Below are positions 55,987 to 64,000 of a stretch of 64,000 bases of DNA, one piece after another. Both the position numbers and the translations under genes were made by a program. The notes under the pieces are model-generated. The model saw nothing but the letters and a program-made list of their open reading frames with translations, was not told the origin of the DNA and did not search any database. How positions within the stretch are numbered: position 1 is the stretch's first letter; every line of letters starts with the position of its first letter. This stretch comes from Diphasiastrum complanatum (Eukaryota; Streptophyta; Lycopodiopsida; Lycopodiales; Lycopodiaceae): assembly GCA_029204225.1 (NCBI GenBank), contig CM055092.1:21169669-21233668 (forward strand), written 5' to 3'.

Positions 55987-58900
55987 ATGGCATCTATAAA
56001 TGCATATCTTTTGGATACTAATGAAAGGCTCAACAAAACTAACTATTCCATATGGAAAGTTAGAATGGAATCTATCATGATCATGCAAGATCTGATGGAA
56101 ATTGTAAATGGTAAGGAGGGTGAACCTATTCATCCTCAAGAAAAAGCCAAATACATCAAGAGGTGCAATGTTGCACTACATTGCATAAAAATGAATGTTG
56201 CAAATGAACTCTTAAGAGAGGTAGGAGATTGCACTTCAGCTCAAGATGCTTGGGAGACTTTGCAAAAGGTCTATGAATCCAAGAACCAAACTAGAATGTT
56301 AGCTTTGAAGAATCAAATCTATAGAAGCTATCAAAAGAAAGGAGAGAGTGCACATACTTTTGGCCTAAGAGTAAAGGAATTGAACAAAGAGCTAGCCTTT
56401 ATAGGTGACCCTATCAAGGATGAAGAGCTTGTTCAACTCATATTGAATGGACTAAGCTTTGAATTTGACAATTTGGTTCAGGGATATGCAATTATGGGTA
56501 AGCTACCCATACTTGAAGAACTCCAAGGCACACTCATGGCCGAGGAATCAAGAAGGAGCCAAATGCAAGAGAGGATGGATAGGCTTTCCATCCAAGGTGG
56601 AGATGACCAAGCTCTCTTCACCAAAGGCAAAGGCAAAGGATCAACATTCAAGAAGTCTACAAAGCTTGAGGATCAAGAAGGACCCCCAAAGGCATCTCCA
56701 TCAACCACCAAAGTCAAGAAGGACAAATCAAAGGTGAAGTGTTACTATTGTAGCAAGATGGGGCATTATGCCTCGGAATGCTTCAAGAGGAAGCAAGATC
56801 AAAGCCAAGCCAACATGAGCAAAGAGGAGGAGGAGGAGAGTTCACATGAGGACTCTCTCATGATGTCCATATTTTCTTCAACAAGCTTCAAAGGAGAAGA
56901 TCCTTGGTGGATTGACTCGGGTGCTAGTTCACACATGACTAGTAAAAGGGAGTTTTTCTCTTCTCTCATATCTTATGATGGACCTATAAAGTCTATCTAT
57001 ACAGCAAATGATGAAGCTTGTAAGATTGAAGGAGTTGGTAGCATTCCCCTTTGCTTAGGATCTTCCAAAAAGATCAACATAGAAGGTGTTTTGTACATTC
57101 CTACAATAACAAAGAATCTACTAAGTGTTGGCCAAATGGTAGACATTGGTTTCAATGTTGACTTTGCTTCAAATGAATGTTTCATCAAGAAGAAGGGTAA
57201 GATAGTGGCTAAGGGCACTAGACTTGGCAAACTTTATAAGCTGGATGCATTTGTGGATACTAATGTTGTCATGTTGGCCGAGAAGAGCAAGATATCTACC
57301 TTTACTTTATGGCACAAAAGACTTGGACATGTCAACTCGGGTTCCATGGAGGCTATGATCAAGGAGGAGTATGCTTTAGGCCTACCAAGGTCTATTGGGA
57401 AGGAAGACAAGGTTTGTGAAGCTTGTGCCTTATCCAAGGCACATAAGAAGGTGTTTCCTAACTCCATCACAAAGTCATCTCATCCTCTTGAACTCATACA
57501 CTCGGATGTGCACATTGCTAGCACCAAATCTAATGGAGGTTCATCCATGTTTTTAACCTTCATTGATGACTACTCAAGATATTGTTGGGTGTTCTTACTT
57601 TCCTTCAAGTCTCAAGTATTTGATACTTTTGTAAAGTTCAAGTTGTTTGTGAAAAAGCATCATAATCATAGCATCAAGATTCTTAGAAGTGACAATGGTG
57701 GAGAATTCATCTCCAATGAGTTCAAGGCCTTTTGTGAGGAGGAAGGGATGAAAGAGACTTCTTGTCCTTACACTCCTCAACAAAATGGAGTTGCTGAAAG
57801 AAGGAATAGAACATTATGTGAATGTTCTAAGGCTTTAAGATTAGATGCTTGTTTGCCCAAATCCTTTTGGGGTGAGTCTCTTGTATGTGCAAACTACTTG
57901 ATGAATAGGGTGTCTTGCAAAGCAATTGAAGGCAAAACTCCTTATGAGATGTTGTATGGAAAGAAACCCAATCTTAATCACTTGAAACTTTTTGGGTGTA
58001 TATGTTATGTGCATGTGCCATTGGAAACAAGAACCAAGGAGGATCCATCTTCCACAAGAGGGATCATGCTTGGATATGCAAGCTCAAGCAAGGGCTACAA
58101 AGTCTATCTCCCATCCTTGAACAAATTTGTTGTTTCAAGGGACGTCATCTTTGATGAACATCATATGCATATGCTTGAAGAAGGCTCAAGTGCTCCAACA
58201 ATAAAGAAGAAGATGGCCGAGGAGCAAGATCTTGGTTTTGAGGAGGAGCTCATGGAGGAGCAAGCACCAAACCCACCTATCACACCAAGGAGATCTTCAA
58301 GGGCAAAAGTGGAGCCATCAAGGCTCACATATCAAGGCAAAGGACAGCAAGTTGAGGGTATCTCATCCACTTCTTATGCTTTATCTAGTTTTGAAGAACC
58401 GTCTAATGTTGAAGATGCATTGAACTCCAAAGAATGGTATAAAGCTATGTTGGATGAGTATGATGCCTTGATTGAGAATGAAACTTGGTTGCTTGTTGAG
58501 AGACCTCAAAGGAATGTAATAGGATGCAAGTGGGTCTTCAAGCTTAAGTTGAATGCAAATGGGAGTGTTAACAAACATAAAGCAAGATTAGTTGCAAAAG
58601 GTTATGCTCAAGAGAGAGGGATAGACTATGAGGAAACTTTTGCACCCGTGGCCAAGATGGTCACAATAAGACTAATCATTGCACTTGCATCACATTTTGG
58701 ATGGATTCTATGTCAAATGGATTTCTCTAATGCTTTCTTGAATGGTTTTTTGGAAGAGGATATCTATATGGAGCAGCCACAAGGGTTCATCAAGCATGGA
58801 ATGGAGAACAAAGTATGCCATCTCCAAAGAAGCATCTATGGCTTGAAGCAAGCCTCGAGATCTTGGAATTCAAGACTACATTGCTATCTTATTTCACTTT

Positions 58901-59939
58901 TTTTTGTTCAAAGTGAATATGATCCTACTCTTTACATTAAGTTTGATGATGTTGGTATTGTACTTTTACACATTTATGTAGATGACATCATCATTAGTGG
59001 AAATAGTGTTGATGGTATTGAAAAAATCAAGATAGATCTATCCTTAGAGTTCAAGATGGTAGATCTAGGGTGTCTTCACTTCATCTTAGGCATAGAAGTA
59101 CTTAGAGGGTCTGATTTTATCTTTATAAGTCAAGTAAACTATGCTCAAAGTCTTTTGAAGAAGTTTAAGATGGAAGTATGCAAAAGTGTTGACACACCAA
59201 TGGAGCAAGATGTAAAAGTGCCAAATGAAGATGATGAAAGATCCTTCATGGACATCACTTTGTTTAGGCAACTTATAGGTTCCTTAATGTGGATCACTAT
59301 AACTAGACCAGATCTTAGCTTTAGTGTATGTAGGTTGAGCCAATCCATGCAAAAGCCATTGAATATCCATTGGAAAAATGCCAAGAGGATTCTAAGATAC
59401 ATCTCGGGTACATTGGATTTTGGGATTCTATATAGAGGAGATGTGATTAACCTTCATGCATTTAGTGATTCAGATTTTGCAGGGGACAAGAGGGATAGGA
59501 AATCAACAAGTGACTATTAAACTTTCATAGTAGAAGGTGTGGTTTCATGGCTTTCAAAAAAGCAAGAAACTATATCTCTATCTTCAACCGAGGCCGAGTA
59601 CAAAGCTTTGACAACCACTACAAAGGAGGTACTTTGGATCAAGAGATTATTGGTGGAACTAAAGATCATGGATTCAGAGGAGGCACCAATCATCTACAAT
59701 GACAATATATCAGCCCAACACCTTGCATCTAACCCAATCTTCCATGCAAGATCTAAGCACATTGAGATATGCCATCACTTTGTGAGAGAAATGGTGCAAG
59801 CCAAGGAGATTGCTTTGGAGCATGTTCCAAGCAATGAATGTGTGCTGATCTACTTACTAAACCACTTCAAAAGACACCTTTTATGAAGTTCAGATCATCA
59901 CTTGGAGTGATTAGTAAAGCAATGATTGAACCAAGCTAG
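55987..59939 (+). pseudogene. Copia E gag-pol polyprotein, broken in RNase H
   Basis: Opens at an ATG (MASINAYLLDTNERL) and stays open for 1177 residues. Gag with knuckle CYYCSKMGHYASEC (from about residue 252), protease DSGASSH (Asp 310), integrase zinc finger (HKRLGH, CEACALSK), core LIHSDV, LRSDNGGEF and PQQNGVAERRN (about residues 505, 568 and 603), RT with the YVDD motif (about 997) and most of RNase H. A TAA at 59518-59520 replaces a Ser codon seen in A, and one base is missing near 59843, shifting the last 30 or so residues. Gag, protease, integrase and RT look usable. The same element in A lacks these two lesions but has another. Confidence 0.96.
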
Positions 59940-59944
59940 ATAGT

Positions 59945-59953
59945 GAGGAGGAG
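59945..59953 (+). other. Polypurine tract of copia E
   Basis: GAGGAGGAG directly before the 3' LTR. Confidence 0.85.
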
Positions 59954-60635
59954 TGTTAAAAATTCACAATTCTAGCTTGACTAGTTTTGGTCATATGACT
60001 TGTAAATAGTTAGATGGTCATGATGTGGCTTGTCACACGTGCCAAATATCATAGTATTCCATTCATAAGGATGTTCTCAAGTAGACCTAAGTGTTAGAAC
60101 CTTTGGAATGAGTCCAAATTATGCTTAGATACAAGGGAGAAAAAATAGGAGCTATTTTTGGTAATTTTTGCATTGTTGAGGGATCTCCAAGATTCCAACC
60201 CTAACTTGGTAGGGATGAAAGATCCACCAAAATTAGCATTAGGGATAGGTTTAGGGCTACTCATACCTGCCCAAAACCGTGATGGATCATGTATATATAG
60301 GTGATAATATCTCACCAAAATCAATCAAGCAATTTCATGTTTTTTCTCTCATAATGGTGCAATTGCTCTCTATGTTCATAATTGTTTGAGTACTTGTGAT
60401 TACTAATGATTATAGGATTGAATGTAGGTCTGGTGTACAGTACTCAGACTGTGGGAGGCCGTACTTTCACACGTGTGAAGCCTTCTTCAAGGATTTGGGC
60501 CATTTAGTGAGGTTCAAGCATAGATTTTTGATGGATTTTGATGGTTCAACTTGTGCTAATCTTATGAAATCATAATCTATTGTTTCCCTCATCATTTCAA
60601 GTGTTTTAGGATCCTTATTTGCTGTAATTTTTACA
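59954..60635 (+). repeat. 3' LTR of copia E
   Basis: 682 bp, same ends as the 5' LTR. CACACGTGTG at 60468-60477. Confidence 0.98.
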
Positions 60636-60640
60636 GATTT
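60636..60640. repeat. Target site duplication, right of copia E
   Basis: GATTT, identical to 54489-54493. Confidence 0.95.
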
Positions 60641-60754
60641 GTTAGGGTTTAGGGTGTTATGTTGACCGTGCCATTTGTTAGGGTGTCGGGTTTAGCATGT
60701 TATGTTAAATGATTGAACATGATGCATATGTTATGAATGAAATGCAGATGTGCT

Positions 60755-61144
<390 letters not shown>

Positions 61145-61560
61145 GGGGTATCAAATACAAAGTCTGGCTAAGAGTTTGGAGGCATCTAGGACTCCTCTAA
61201 GTCTGGGCCAACTCCTGCCAAGAGACGACTAGAAAAATCATCAGTGCGTCCCCTCTTGGCTGGCCTGCCTTTGGGTGTGGCGGAAGGAACCCTCTGTGGT
61301 ACACTCCTGCTTGGGGGTCTCCCTCTGCCACGGGTGGGTCTCTAAGAAGAACTGCCTGCCTGTGATGCTCAAAGTCGTCTCTGCGCTATCTGTCTCTAGG
61401 TAGTAGCCTCTGTCTCCCTCGCAAACTCTGACTAGCCATCATCGGAAAGGGGGCGTGATGTGGGAGAACTGGGTAGGGCACGTGGACCATCCCCTGCAAG
61501 GTCGACCGTCTCGTCTGAATCATATGTGGGCTCATCATTAGAGGAGGGCAATGGAACGTC
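61145..61560 (-). pseudogene. Decayed coding remnant with basic, AT-hook-like motifs
   Basis: In one minus-strand frame the sequence reads SSNDEPTYDSDETVDLAGDGP, then stops alternate with open pieces (RPTRGRGRPPSRS, TPKGRPAKRGRTDDF). Acidic then basic composition and GRP/RGR motifs suggest a DNA- or RNA-binding tail. At least four stops. I do not recognise the family; a transposase or host gene tail are both possible. Confidence 0.35.
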
Positions 61561-61594
61561 AGCAAGGAGGGGGATGGTCTCATCGGCATCATTT

Positions 61595-61612
61595 TGGCAC
61601 CGTTGCCGGGGA
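61595..61612 (+). other. tRNA-Asp-type primer binding site, gypsy relic
   Basis: TGGCACCGTTGCCGGGGA is one base away from the tRNA-Asp 3'-end complement used by Athila-type and other plant gypsy elements (TGGCGCCGTTGCCGGGGA). No LTR or gag could be defined around it. Confidence 0.6.
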
Positions 61613-63150
<1,538 letters not shown>

Positions 63151-63227
63151 GTTGTGAAGAATGTAGCATCTCAATCGCTGGAGGTCAAGAAGCTGGTGTA
63201 CATTTACCTTGTGCATTATGCTGAACA
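63151..63227 (+). CDS. AP3B: AP-3 adaptor complex beta subunit, single internal exon
   Basis: A 77-base exon between acceptor TTGCAG and donor GTATGC, encoding VVKNVASQSLEVKKLVYIYL then VHYAE. This is the conserved N-terminal adaptin helix region of plant AP-3 beta (the protein that, with delta, mu and sigma subunits, sorts cargo toward the vacuole). AP-1/AP-2 beta adaptins share the KKLVYLYL core but not the preceding VVKNVASQS, which is AP-3 like. The next segment of the protein (a PNEALLSIN-like stretch) is not found before the window ends, nor are upstream exons found, so introns on both sides are long. A retained fragment of a dead copy cannot be excluded. Confidence 0.72.

Positions 63228-64000
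<773 letters not shown>

Larger units (their letters stand above)
54494..60635 (+). mobile_element. Copia E (family X), complete Ty1/copia element
   Basis: 6142 bases with 682-bp LTRs at both ends, exact GATTT duplications, tRNA-Met primer site, polypurine tract and a gag-pol frame interrupted only near its end. By eye the LTRs differ at about eight positions. It is the best reference copy of the family, which has two truncated members here (A and J). Confidence 0.98.

Noticed and set aside
60636-60700. Telomere-like repeat
   Set aside because: GTTAGGGTTTAGGGTG is a short stretch without tandem TTTAGGG units.
61595-61612. tRNA-Asp gene
   Set aside because: Only the 3'-end complement is present, without cloverleaf arms; a primer site explains it.

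Overview
The window is nuclear DNA from a land plant, and almost all of it is retrotransposon. The evidence is the mix of chromodomain Ty3/gypsy elements, Tat/Athila-like gypsy elements, Ty1/copia elements primed by initiator tRNA-Met, CACTA-type transposon ends and very long (AG)n tracts, plus one exon of a plant-like AP-3 adaptor beta subunit at the right edge. I cannot fix the species. A fern or another large-genome vascular plant is a guess. I use letters for elements: A, E, J (one copia family, called X), G, H, M, P (other copia), B, C, D, F, K, L (gypsy) and N (unclassified LTR element).

Layout. 1-4012 and 13299-15566 (minus): gypsy B, split by a block at about 4013-13298 made of chromovirus C (minus, intact 1.2 kb-residue polyprotein) joined head to head with copia A (plus). 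15567-18527: gypsy K (plus), a deletion derivative with gag fused to integrase, then a coiled-coil accessory frame and LTR. 18530-19425: copia P tail (minus). 19430-21040: decayed gypsy L (plus). 21640-26163: decayed copia M (plus), carrying a solo-LTR-like insert. 26513-26997: CACTA end fragment. 26998-33980: gypsy D (minus), carrying copia H. 33981-47579: gypsy F (minus) with an LTR of about 3 kb, interrupted by copia G (36984-42911, complete with both LTRs). 47725-48295: second CACTA end fragment. 49429-52240: copia J with a fragment of another LTR. 52241-53388: LTR element N. 54494-60635: copia E, complete with identical-length 682-bp LTRs and a GATTT target duplication. 60757-63865: three long AG/TC tracts around the AP-3 beta exon at 63151-63227.

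How it fits together. The gypsy elements B, D, F and K look like one broad Tat/Athila-like lineage with non-canonical zinc-knuckle gag proteins. In D and B the integrase is followed by a conserved, TATA-bearing spacer of about 1 kb and then by an accessory open frame, before (in D) an LTR start. That module is the most interesting candidate in the window: an internally promoted accessory gene, with a different accessory frame behind the same spacer in the two copies. K carries a coiled-coil accessory frame of similar layout. Apart from C and most of E, the elements are broken by stops, frameshifts and internal deletions.

Limits: everything here is by eye. LTR ends without flanking duplications, family names and the host gene identity need similarity searches.
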